Of a stretch of 64,000 nucleotides of DNA, positions 28,946 through 37,781 are shown piece after piece. The position numbers were made by a program, and so were the translations under genes. Under the pieces are notes generated by a model that had not been told where the DNA came from, did no database searches, and was given only the letters and a program-made list of their open reading frames with translations. The stretch is from the NCBI RefSeq assembly GCF_000576305.1, contig NZ_BAVZ01000002.1, positions 124,001 to 188,000 of the forward strand, written 5' to 3'. How positions within the stretch are numbered: the first letter of the stretch is position 1; each line of letters begins with the position of its first letter. This DNA is from Paenibacillus pini JCM 16418 (lineage in GTDB: Bacteria; Bacillota; Bacilli; Paenibacillales; Paenibacillaceae).

Positions 28946-29144
28946 CAATATTGGGCTTCCAGGGCTCATGATTATCCTTATGATAGCCCTGATCGTATTC
29001 GGACCATCTAAGCTGCCACAGTTGGGACGTGCAGTGGGCGATACTTTGCGTGAATTTCGCTCTTCTACAAAGGGAGTTGTTGAAGAAATTACAGCAGAGG
29101 TTGTGGGGGAACCAGAAACACTACTTGAGAAAAGCAAAAAATAA
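28938..29144 (+). CDS. tatA: twin-arginine translocase subunit TatA
   Basis: Pore-forming Tat component, 68 residues: N-terminal membrane helix [20 protein letters not shown] with the FGP hinge, amphipathic helix [18 protein letters not shown], and a charged tail. Order tatC-tatA with overlap is the reverse of the B. subtilis tatAd-tatCd order. Followed by a terminator. Confidence 0.95.
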   Translation: MFNNIGLPGLMIILMIALIVFGPSKLPQLGRAVGDTLREFRSSTKGVVEEITAEVVGEPETLLEKSKK

Positions 29145-29163
29145 TAGCTCTTCAATAGAACAG

Positions 29164-29203
29164 AACACCTCCCACCCAAAACCTGGGGTGGGAGGTGTTT
29201 TTA
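29164..29203. terminator. terminator, tatA / lipoprotein gene
   Basis: ACACCTCCCACCC and GGGTGGGAGGTGTT arms followed by TTTT on the plus strand; the convergent lipoprotein gene ends seven bases beyond. Confidence 0.85.
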
Positions 29204-29210
29204 TATGATA

Positions 29211-29921
29211 TTATTTGGACGTTTCCTTATCAGCATGCTTCAGAATAAGGGCAATATCTTTGCTCAATGTATTCTTTGAAGCGCCTGATTTCAGGGATGT
29301 CTTCACCCGATTCATAGCCGCGATGGCTTGTTTGTTATGCACAGTATAGATTTGAACATGCTCTCCGTATAGTTCTTTAATTTCTTGATGTGTCAGACTG
29401 GAATTGCTTTCGTTGATATTTCTTGTACCTATTGCCGGGCCTGAACCTTTAGAGCTCATGTAGCCTTTACCTGACAATCCTTCATTAGGACTTAGGATTT
29501 TGCTCTGTTGAGGCTTGGAGTTTTGAATATGGGTTTGCTGGTTTGGATCTCCTACATAGACCGAATCTCCAAGTACCAATATAGTTACACCAGACAAACC
29601 GGCCGCATTTAATTTGGATTCAATTGTACTGGCTCCTCCGCTGTTATGAATACTTGAAGTTCCTATATGACTGTATAGTTGAGAGCCCATCCCACTATAA
29701 GTCGTACCCTTTCGGTTCGTTGTATAAACTTTATCCCCATCAATTCTTGGGATGACATCAATACTGTTTAATTGATGATGTTCACCATAAGGTTGCACAG
29801 TTTGTGATTGCATTCTGACGGATTGTGCCTTCTGACGTTGCTGCTGCATGCCTGTACAGGCAGACAAAGTCATGGCAATACAGAAAGCAGGGACGATTAC
29901 TTTGACCCATGTTCCTTTCAT
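29211..29921 (-). CDS. YhcN/YlaJ-like (sporulation-type) lipoprotein
   Basis: Secreted lipoprotein: basic start MKGTWVK, hydrophobic core and lipobox MTLSACTG with Cys22, then a Gln/Ser-rich linker and an alpha/beta domain (STIESKLNAAGLSGVTILVLGDSVYVG) resembling the YhcN/YlaJ fold found in spore-associated lipoproteins. The C-terminal part YGEHVQIYTVHNKQAIAAMNRV also fits. ATG 29921 is chosen for AGGAGGG 7 bases upstream. Family call by pattern only. 236 residues, single gene, divergent from the Tat-substrate genes. Confidence 0.65.
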   Translation of the reverse strand: MKGTWVKVIVPAFCIAMTLSACTGMQQQRQKAQSVRMQSQTVQPYGEHHQLNSIDVIPRIDGDKVYTTNRKGTTYSGMGSQLYSHIGTSSIHNSGGASTIESKLNAAGLSGVTILVLGDSVYVGDPNQQTHIQNSKPQQSKILSPNEGLSGKGYMSSKGSGPAIGTRNINESNSSLTHQEIKELYGEHVQIYTVHNKQAIAAMNRVKTSLKSGASKNTLSKDIALILKHADKETSK

Positions 29922-30071
29922 TTGAATCCCTCCTGAATATGGTATCTTTGATGCCTTATTTTTATCTTTAAGCGCATGTATTATTTGTGGGATTTTGAGG
30001 AAATATAGCAAATAAATGATGATTAACCCAATGATTGAGGTTGGACATTCGATGTAGGAGGTAACACCAAG

Positions 30072-30840
30072 ATGCCAAATGATATTACGAATAAAGACCC
30101 TGATAAATTACCGCAAGAACCAGACCATTCTAGACGGACGTTTCTAAAAAATTCAGGCTTTGCCGTGGGTGGCCTCATCGTTGGGGGAGTGGGTGGGGAA
30201 TTTAATTCGGCCCAAGACGAAGGCTATCTCTCCAGCAACGCCTGCGGCGGAATCTGTTAACTATAATCAGGCTCTGATGTATTTAACTCAGGAACAATTT
30301 TTTATCGTAGAAGCAGCAACGGAACGGATTTTTCCAGCGGATGATAATGGCCCTGGTGCAAAAGAGCTAGGTGTTCCGTACTTTATCGATCATCAACTAG
30401 CAGGCGAGTGGGGATCAAATGGTAGGGAGTACATGCAAGCCCCTTTTTATACAGGTGAAAAAACGCAAGGGTATCAAGGTCGTCTAAAACGTAAAGAAAT
30501 CTTCGATATCGCACTACAAGAAATGCAAAATTTCAGTATGAAGAAATATCAGAAGAAGTTTAAAGATCTAGAAGTGGAGCAGCAGGATGCTGTGCTAAAA
30601 GCATTCGAGACCGATGAGGTCAAGTTAACCACCATTTCTGCAAGTGCATTCTTCAAAACCCTTTTCGGTAGCACGATGGAAGGCGTTTATGCAGATCCTC
30701 TATATGGTGGAAATAATAATATGGCGGGCTGGAAAATGAAGAATTTCCCAGGAAATCAGATGGCCTATACCAAAATCATTGAGCAGGACAAGTTTGAAAA
30801 AATGCAGCCTGTAAGTTTACGGGAGCATCTTCCACATTAA
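30072..30840 (+). CDS. gluconate 2-dehydrogenase subunit 3-like protein with Tat signal, frameshifted near 30200
   Basis: Small subunit of a membrane-associated GMC-type dehydrogenase. The N-terminus has a twin-arginine signal, HSRRTFLKNSGFAVGGLIVG, so the folded complex is likely exported by the TatA-TatC pair 1 kb upstream. The mature part matches subunit 3: TQEQFFIVEAATERIFPADD, GVPYFIDHQLAGEWG, ASAFFKTLFGSTMEGVYADP. The frame changes in the G-run at about 30196-30200; removing one G joins the signal to GNLIRPKTKAISPATPAAES. AGGAGG precedes the ATG. The catalytic subunit follows after 23 bases. Confidence 0.85.
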
Positions 30841-30863
30841 ACTAACGAATATGGGGTGACATC

Positions 30864-32580
30864 ATGGCAACTAAACTGCCAAAAGTAGACGTCGTTGTTG
30901 TCGGTGTGGGCTGGGGTGGTGGAATTATCGCGTCGGAGCTTACCAAAGCTGGACTATCTGTCGTTGGACTAGAACGTGGTAAAGAGCGTAAGACAGAAGA
31001 TTATTACATGGTTCATGATGAATTAAGGTATGCATTACGATATGAAATGTTTCAGGACTTGTCCAAAGAGACTATAACCTTTCGAGGGAATGAAAAAATT
31101 CGGGCGCTACCGATGCGTTCCTACGGCTCCTTTTTACTTGGAGATGGCTTAGGAGGTTCGGGTGTCCATTGGAATGGACAAACATTCCGTTTCTTACCTT
31201 ATGATTTCGAGATTAAATCGAAGACCATTGAGCGATATGGAAAGGGTAAGATTCCGGATGGTATGACCATACAGGATTGGGGAATTACGTATGACCAGTT
31301 AGAGCCTTATTTCTTGAAATTTGAGAAAACAGCGGGTATATCTGGCGAAGTGAATCCACTTGGGGGTAAACGCTCAGAGAAATATCCGTTACCACCAATG
31401 AAGATTTCTCCTGCGATGAAGATGTTTTCAGAGAGTTGCAAAAGTCTCAATTATCATCCGTATGCGATGCCTTCAGCGAATTTGTCCGAACCGTATACCA
31501 ATCCGGATGGGATTGAAAGAGCAGCTTGTCAATACTGCGGCTTCTGTGAACGCTTCGGATGTGAATATGGAGCCAAAGCCGACCCCGTTGTAACGGTCAT
31601 TCCCGTAGCTTCCAAAACAGGTAAATTTGATCTTCGTACCCACTCGAATGTGAGAGAAATACTACATAAAGGTGGAAAAGCGACGGGTGTACGTTATACC
31701 GATGTTACGACAGGTGAGGAATATGAACAGCCAGCGGATATTGTTGTGCTAACTAGTTATGTTTTCAATAACACGCGTCTTTTATTAATGTCGAAACTTG
31801 GGAAACCGTATGATCCAACTACAGGTACAGGCGTAATCGGCAAAAACTATGCTTATCAGGTATTGCAAGGTGCAGCAGTCGGATTCTACGATGATAAGCA
31901 GTTTAATTTGTACTCTGGAGCAGGATCTATGGGTGTGTGTATTGATGATTTTAATGGAGATAATTTCGATCACAAAGATTTAAAGTTTATCCACGGTGCC
32001 AACATCTCATATACAAACGGGGCGAAGACCCATACAGAATAATACAGTTCCAAAGGGTACGCCAAGCTGGGGCAAGGATTTCAAGGCAGCTTCAATTAAA
32101 TATGCCAACAGTAGCATCTCTGTAGGCGCGCAAGGGTCAAGTATGCCGCATAAGCATCACTTCCTAGATCTAGATACAACGTATAAGGATGCCTTTGGCG
32201 ATCCGCTGTTGCGGATTACGTTTGATTTCGAGGAACAGGATCATGAGCTAGTGAAGTTCATGGGTGCTAAATGCGGCGAAATCATTAAAGAAATGGGCGC
32301 AGATACCGTTGTAGCAAATACGAAGCAGGGCGCCTATGAAATTACTCAGTATCAATCCACACATAATACCGGCGGTGTCATTATGGGCTCTAGCCCTGAG
32401 ACATCGGCGGTTAATAACTACCTACAAATGTGGGATGTTGAGAACCTCTTTGTGGTTGGTGCATCTGCTTTCGCGCATAACAGTGGCTACAATCCTACAG
32501 GAACACTTACGGCATTTGCTTACCGGGCAGCCGAAGGTATTCAGAAGTATCGAAAGAACGGCGGCGGGAGTTTGGTTTAA
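30864..32580 (+). CDS. GMC-family oxidoreductase (gluconate 2-dehydrogenase-like flavoprotein), frameshifted near 32020
   Basis: FAD-dependent dehydrogenase of sugars or sugar acids. FAD motif VVVVGVGWGGGIIASELTKAG at the start, a Cys-containing region CQYCGFCERFGC, and the C-terminal catalytic pair region STHNTGGVIMG and AFAHNSGYNPTGTLTA. It has no signal of its own and presumably leaves with its Tat-tagged partner. A stop at 32042 is caused by one extra base at about 32020 (GGGGCGAAGACCC); removing it gives NGARPIQNNTVPKG and full length of about 572 residues. The physiological substrate and electron acceptor are unknown; a cytochrome c subunit is absent here. Confidence 0.88.
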
Positions 32581-32685
32581 GGATATAGAATGAAGATGAG
32601 GGTGTCCCTTCTTTAGTTAGAGTTACTCTTCCGCTATAATGAGTGGGAAACTAGTAATTAATTAACTGGGAGGGCACTTTTTGAT

Positions 32686-33666
32686 ATGAAAATAATGCCG
32701 TTAGCTGGAAGAGGAATTGAAGCCAGTCGACTAGTTCTTGGATGCATGCCATTTGGAGGCAGCTGGGATCCCAAAGATCCTATTACGCGTGAGGATCGAC
32801 TACAAGCGGAAAAAGCTGTGGATGCTGCACTTTCTATCGGAATCAATATGTTTGATCACGCTAATATATACACACGGGGTAAAGCAGAAGAGACATTCGG
32901 AGCCTTGTTAAAAGACCGTCCGCAGCTTCGTGAACAAATGATTATTCAGTCCAAATGCGGAATTCGTCTACAGGATGGTGAGAATCCTGGACGTTTTGAT
33001 TTCTCTAAAGAACATATTCTCGAAGCGGTTGATGATAGCTTAGGCAGACTTGGAGTTGAATATCTGGACATTCTTCTTCTGCATCGTCCTGATCCTTTGA
33101 TGGAGCCAGATGAAGTTGCTGAAGCATTTGGAAAGCTGAAGGCGTCTGGTAAAGTTCGCTATTTTGGAGTCTCTAACATGAGCGTCTCACAGATCAAGTT
33201 CCTGCAGCGAAGCCTGCCTGATCAGCTGGCAGTGAATCAACTGGAAATGAGTCTGGGACATACGCATTTTCTGGATCAAACCATCTTTGTGAATCAGCAA
33301 GCTGGAGCGCAAGTGAATTTTGCAGAAGGACTCATTGAACATTGTCAGATGGAGAATATACAGCTTCAAGCGTGGGGACCTTTAGCGCAAGGGCGCTATA
33401 CAGGCCGCTCCACTCAAGGAGAGCCGGAGAAAGTCCAGAAGACCGCCGCTTTAGTGGCTCGTATGGCGAAAGAGAAGGAAACCACGCCGGAGGCGATTGC
33501 TCTGGGCTGGTTAATGAAGCATCCAGCGAAGATTCAACCGATTATAGGTAGCGCAAATGCAGGGCGCATCGTTGCCTGCCAAGATGCCGAGCGGCAATCG
33601 GAGCTGATGACTCGAGAGGAATGGTACACACTGTACGTAAGTGCAATTGGGCAACCCATGCCATAA
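32686..33666 (+). CDS. aldo/keto reductase
   Basis: NADPH-dependent TIM-barrel oxidoreductase, 326 residues. Active-site elements: NMFDHANIYTRGKAEE (Asp, Tyr), IIQSKCGIR (Lys), LDILLLHRPDPL (His), GVSNMS and the cofactor-binding IIGSANAGRI near the C-terminus. Resembles the YdhF/Tas group; substrate unknown. GGGAGG lies upstream of the ATG at a rather long spacing; TATAAT at 32635-32640 is a candidate -10 with a poor -35. Separate unit after the GMC genes. Confidence 0.92.
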   Translation: MKIMPLAGRGIEASRLVLGCMPFGGSWDPKDPITREDRLQAEKAVDAALSIGINMFDHANIYTRGKAEETFGALLKDRPQLREQMIIQSKCGIRLQDGENPGRFDFSKEHILEAVDDSLGRLGVEYLDILLLHRPDPLMEPDEVAEAFGKLKASGKVRYFGVSNMSVSQIKFLQRSLPDQLAVNQLEMSLGHTHFLDQTIFVNQQAGAQVNFAEGLIEHCQMENIQLQAWGPLAQGRYTGRSTQGEPEKVQKTAALVARMAKEKETTPEAIALGWLMKHPAKIQPIIGSANAGRIVACQDAERQSELMTREEWYTLYVSAIGQPMP

Positions 33667-33745
33667 AGAAGAGAGGGGCTGTCCCATAAGTAGATATTGC
33701 TACAACAGATACAGGAGTTTATCATCTTAAAATTGTAAAAAGACA

Positions 33746-33795
33746 GCAAAACAGCGATTTCTCCGGTTATTGGAGGATCGCTGTTTTGCGTTTTT
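33746..33795 (+). terminator. hairpin terminator at the IS left end
   Basis: GCAAAACAGCGAT (33746-33758) pairs perfectly with ATCGCTGTTTTGC (33777-33789), then TTTTT. It would stop transcripts from the aldo/keto reductase gene entering the element. Confidence 0.65.
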
Positions 33796-34237
33796 GGTCA
33801 TTTGCAGCTTGCTTCAATAGATTGTGAGCAAGGGAAAGCCAACCGACCTCAAGCGTCATTTTTTCCATGCCGCGAAGCAGAAATTGCCGGAACCCCCGGT
33901 TGTTCTTCAGTTGTCCAAACACACTTTCGGGTTCTGTCATTCGGCGTACGGACAAAGCAAAGTTGGTCCACGCTATATTAGATGTACAAAGAAATTGCTT
34001 CTTTTGGGATGGTTGGTCATACTTCCATTTTACCCAAAAAATGATTTCTTTTTTTGTGTTTTTGAAGAGTGACGTTCGTCTCCCGCTTAAACAGCGGAGA
34101 GGACGGGACGATTGTGGAGAAGCGAATGCGTTCGCCTTGGTCTCCGGATTTTCACCGTTAAGGGGAATGAAAAAAATCTGGAGAACACAGCGATTGGAAC
34201 AACGGCCCGTTCGCGTAGCGTCTACCCAAGTGCTCAC
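33767..34237 (-). pseudogene. C-terminal fragment of an IS1182-type transposase
   Basis: Minus-strand frame whose end reads TEPESVFGQLKNNRGFRQFL, RGMEKMTLEVGWLSLAHNLL, the typical C-terminus of IS1182 DDE transposases including the catalytic Glu region. Upstream residues (YDQPSQKKQFLCTSNI) are only loosely similar, and the N-terminal DNA-binding part and first catalytic Asp are absent. Non-functional. Confidence 0.75.
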
Positions 34238-34426
34238 GTTGATCCTACTTAAAAAAAACAGAGGGCTATCCCAAGCATCTATTTCATAGCTTTTGGGACA
34301 GTTCCTTTTTATATTTTAAACCATGCTTTACCTTGGCTTATTTTATAGTTTAAGATTGGTAGTGTATACATAATTTGTTTGAATATATGAATTTCAAGCA
34401 TTAAATAAATTTAGGAGTGTTATATA

Positions 34427-35107
34427 GTGACAGGTATATATGGGGTATGTATTTCGGATTTTCCGCCTTCTTTAGTTGAGCCCTTACTTCATTTTATTAG
34501 CAATAAAGAAAGAATATTAAAATTTCATTTTATAAAGGATAAAATAAGGAGCTTAGTTGGAGAACTACTTCTAAAAAAGATCATAAACACATTATATAAC
34601 GCACCCTATGAGGAAATGGAAATTACCAGAGATGAGTATGGAAAGCCTTTTTTGTCGAGCCCTTCGATTAAGGTAGAGTTTAACATTTCACATGCAGGGG
34701 ATTGGGTTGTTGTCGCTATTGATCGTATGAAAATAGGTATTGATATAGAGCAAATTGTTACCATGAATTTAGAAATAGCTGAACGTTTCTTTACACAAGA
34801 AGAATATAAGTATATAGCACAACAAAGCTCACAAGAACAGAGAGACGAGCAATTTATCAGGATTTGGACAATGAAAGAAAGTTATATTAAAGGAGTGGGA
34901 AGGGGATTAACAATACCCCTTGATAGTTTTTCAACGATAATCAACAATCAAGAAGCAACAAGTATTCGTGTTGAAGAGGATGTTAGGCATCTGAAAACTT
35001 TTCGTCATGATACTACTTACTATATTTCAGTTTGTTCTACAACACCATTGGATGGCAAGAATATTGAAATTATTGATATACATTCTTTAGTGAATGCGTT
35101 TTTATAA
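34427..35107 (+). CDS. 4'-phosphopantetheinyl transferase, Sfp type
   Basis: Transfers phosphopantetheine from CoA to carrier proteins of NRPS, PKS or other synthases. 226 residues with the Sfp-type motifs GKPFLSSP, VEFNISHAGDWVVVA, GIDIEQI (Mg-binding) and WTMKESYIKGVGRGL. The start is GTG at 34427 with TAGGAG upstream. Visibly more AT-rich than its neighbours and next to an IS remnant, so it may be a recent arrival. No carrier-protein, NRPS or PKS gene is in the window; its clients must lie elsewhere. Followed by a strong terminator. Confidence 0.93.
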   Translation: MTGIYGVCISDFPPSLVEPLLHFISNKERILKFHFIKDKIRSLVGELLLKKIINTLYNAPYEEMEITRDEYGKPFLSSPSIKVEFNISHAGDWVVVAIDRMKIGIDIEQIVTMNLEIAERFFTQEEYKYIAQQSSQEQRDEQFIRIWTMKESYIKGVGRGLTIPLDSFSTIINNQEATSIRVEEDVRHLKTFRHDTTYYISVCSTTPLDGKNIEIIDIHSLVNAFL

Positions 35108-35172
35108 GCACTGTGAATTAGAATCAATGGTTCTCACAAAGTAATCTGACTAGGTGCATCCGTTAAAAATAA

Positions 35173-35207
35173 CCAGCGCAAACTGATTAAGTATCAGTTT
35201 GCGCTGG
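35173..35207. terminator. bidirectional terminator, sfp-like gene / exonuclease
   Basis: Fifteen-base perfect arms CCAGCGCAAACTGAT (35173-35187) and ATCAGTTTGCGCTGG (35193-35207), five-base loop, short T-rich tails on both sides. Confidence 0.8.
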
Positions 35208-35218
35208 CTTTATTGTAT

Positions 35219-35863
35219 CTAGAAATGTAATGTAGCAGAACTTCTTTTCCGCGCATAAGCCTTGGGTTTCGCTGGTTTCTTATTTGGCACAGAGAATGGG
35301 GTGTAACCTCCAGCAAACATCGTTCCTATTTTACAGCCCAGCGCTACGGATAGATGTTCTGGGCTTGGATGCTGCTCTTGTTCAAGCAGATTCATTAATA
35401 TGAGGGCAGATGCGCGCGCATCATCTAGGGCATCATGGTGATTGAGAGGGATATTGTAAGATTCAGCAATCACATTTAGCTTATAGGATGGCATATCTGG
35501 AAGCATTTTTTTGCTTAGTAGATAGGTACAGTAGTATTGAAATGTTGGATAGTCCGTATATGTACCATCTAAACAATAGCGAAGTACACTCATGTCAAAC
35601 GAGGCGTTATGTGCCACAATGTGATTACCAAGTAACATGGGTTCAATCGTAGGCCATAGTTCGTTAAACGTAGGCATCCCTTGGACCATCGATTCGGTAA
35701 TGCCATGAATCTGGACATTTCTATAATCAAAATGTTGCATAGGATCGATAAGCCAAGAATGCTCCGAGGTAATGATGCCGCCACGTACTTCAACCAGGCC
35801 TAAGGAACAAGCGCTAGAGCGATTCGCGTTGGCTGTTTCAAAATCAATTGCTATAAAATCCAT
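35219..35863 (-). CDS. DEDDh 3'-5' exonuclease (DnaQ-like)
   Basis: Stand-alone proofreading-type nuclease of 214 residues. Exo I IAIDFETAN, Exo II region VAHNASFDMSVLR, Exo III HHDALDDARA with the His of the DEDDh class. A short basic tail (KKPAKPKAYARKR) may bind DNA. It resembles the epsilon subunit but is not fused to a polymerase or helicase, so it may act in repair or RNA turnover. ATG 35863 is chosen for AAGGAG nine bases upstream. Divergent from the TerD-vWA gene. Confidence 0.9.
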   Translation of the reverse strand: MDFIAIDFETANANRSSACSLGLVEVRGGIITSEHSWLIDPMQHFDYRNVQIHGITESMVQGMPTFNELWPTIEPMLLGNHIVAHNASFDMSVLRYCLDGTYTDYPTFQYYCTYLLSKKMLPDMPSYKLNVIAESYNIPLNHHDALDDARASALILMNLLEQEQHPSPEHLSVALGCKIGTMFAGGYTPFSVPNKKPAKPKAYARKRSSATLHF

Positions 35864-36036
35864 GTTGGAAGACTCCTTAAATTGCATGAAGTGAAGTAAT
35901 GTCAGAAATGTTGAGAAAAATCGTATTTTTATACTATACCATTCTATGAATATATTATCTAAATCAATGCCAATCGGAGCCGTATAGATTTGATATAATT
36001 ATATAAAATATTCCAAATGAATAGGAGATGGAGTTC

Positions 36037-37295
36037 ATGCAACTGTTAAAAGGACAAAAGGTAGATGTTACTAAAGGAAGAAGACTCAGCGGCCTTAGCT
36101 GCATTTCGGATGGAAAACTAAGAACATGTCTATAAGCATCGATGCTGCCTGTTTCCTATTATCTGACCAGAACCGTTGTGAACAAGATGAAGATTTTATT
36201 TTTTACGGAAATCCAATAGCTCGTAATGGCTCTGTTATACACAAAGAACTGAATACGATGGATAAAGAAGCAATTCTTATTTCATTCACTAATGTTCCAG
36301 ATCATATTATGAAAATAGCTTTTACGGTAACGATTCATGAAGGAGAGAAACTGCATCATTATATGCAGGATGTAAATGGGCTATATTTACGATTAGTGAA
36401 CACGGATACCGGAGAGGAACTATTTCGATATGAATATGGTTCAGATCTGACTAAAGAGACCGCCATTGTTGTTGGAGAACTATACAGATATAACGGAGAG
36501 TGGAAGTTTAATGCAATAGGTAGTGGATTTTATGGTGGACTCGAAGCTTTGTGTAATCATCATGGTCTTGAAATTGAACAATCAATATCTGAGGTGGCTG
36601 CGGCGGCAGCGGTGGAAGAGAAAGTATTAACCCCCATCGACCTAAGAAAGAATATCGTACAGATTACTTTGGAAAAGAAGAATCTAATTGGTGTCGTAGC
36701 AAGGGTTGGAATCGTATTAGACATATCGGGCTCAATGCAGAGTTTATATAAGAAGGGTGTAGTTCAAGAAGTTGTGGAGCGGATCTTAGCCGTAGCTTGC
36801 AAGTTCGATGATAATGGCACACTAGATGTTTGGGTATACGACCACTTATTTTCGCGATTACCTTCGGTTACGGAGGAAGATTTCGATCAATTTGTAAATA
36901 AGCATATTATGAATAATGATGCGATACATAAATTTGGACGTAATAATGAACCTCCAGTTATGGAGGATGTTATTCGCAAATATACAATAGAAGAGGATTC
37001 AGGAGTACCTGTATTTATTATTTTTATCAATGATGGTGGTGTCGTTAAACCAACGAAGAAGATCATTAAAGAATCTGCCATACAGCCTATATTCTGGCAG
37101 TTTGTAGGTATTGGATATTCCGATTTCGAGGTATTAAAAGAGCTTGATACAATGGAAGGTAGAGTAGTAGACAATGCGAATTTCATTCACTTGAGTGATA
37201 TGGATTCCGTATCCGATGAACAACTATATGACCAGTTGTTGAATGAGTTTCCATCCTGGATTAAATCGGCAACAACGAAACGAATAATTCGATAA
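36037..37295 (+). CDS. TerD-vWA fusion stress protein, frameshifted near 36105
   Basis: TerD-family N-terminal domain (MQLLKGQKVDVTKGRRL; ISIDAACFLLSDQNR; TNVPDHIMKIAFTVTIHE; AIVVGELYRYNGEWKFNAIG) fused to a TerF-like von Willebrand A domain with a complete MIDAS motif VLDISGSMQ near residue 228. TerD domains bind Ca2+ and belong to tellurite/chemical stress operons (YceC-F in Bacillus); the vWA part likely mediates metal-dependent protein contacts. The first ~22 residues lie in another frame; one T missing from the TTT run at 36104-36106 restores SCIFGWKTKNM. AGGAG precedes ATG 36037. Alone here; no other ter genes adjoin. Confidence 0.88.
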
Positions 37296-37309
37296 AAGAT
37301 ATGATTCTT

Positions 37310-37340
37310 CAGACAAGATAAACTTCTTGTCTGTTTTTTT
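37310..37340 (+). terminator. terminator of the TerD-vWA gene
   Basis: CAGACAAG (37310-37317) pairs with CTTGTCTG (37326-37333), followed by seven Ts. Confidence 0.85.
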
Positions 37341-37377
37341 ATATGTGATAGATAAACTTATGACAAATATGTGAACT

Positions 37378-37554
37378 ATGAAAAAATATTCTTATTTTAT
37401 ACCACCACCTATGCCTGAAAAGAGCCAAAAAAGTCGAATAATTGACAGCGTATTCAATGTTAGTCTACCAAGAAAAAATGATGAAGAGGATTTTTTCATA
37501 TTACAATATACGCTATTTATATACAAAAAAATGGAAATTGGTACGGTTTACTGA
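37378..37554 (+). CDS. doubtful 58-residue ORF
   Basis: ATG 37378 to TGA 37552-37554, opening MKKYSYFIPPPMPEKSQK. No convincing ribosome binding site and very AT-rich surroundings. It may be chance. The rest of 37341-37781, between the terminator and the MocR gene, shows no gene; it should carry the promoter of the long operon, of which I could only find weak candidates (TTGAAG near 37700). Confidence 0.2.
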   Translation: MKKYSYFIPPPMPEKSQKSRIIDSVFNVSLPRKNDEEDFFILQYTLFIYKKMEIGTVY

Positions 37555-37781
37555 AACAAAATTGGTCGTTTATTTTCAGAAAAAACACAGTTATAATTTT
37601 CCATAAAAGGTAACAACGAGGTCTAAACGTCCATTTTAATAGCAGAAAAAATCGTTTTTCATCGTTTTATTTACCTTTTAAATTTAACGAATTAATGTGT
37701 TGAAGCATCTTTCGTCTCGAATTTCTATGTTGTGTGGTATGTCCCCAGATATGGCAGGGTATCCGAAATAGGAGGGTAGTC

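Larger units (their letters stand above)
33675..34305. mobile_element. IS1182-family remnant
   Basis: Terminal inverted repeats GGGGCTGTCCCATAAG (33675-33690) and, reversed, GGAACTGTCCCAAAAG (34305-34290), identical at 13 of 16 positions, bracket about 630 bases. Intact IS1182 elements are about 1.7-2 kb, so most of the element is gone. Only the C-terminal part of the transposase is recognisable. A further end-like stretch (GGGCTATCCCAAGC, 34263-34276) lies just inside the right end and can form a hairpin with it. Confidence 0.75.

Noticed and set aside
33675-34305. Active insertion sequence
   Set aside because: Only the transposase C-terminus remains and the element is about a third of the normal length.
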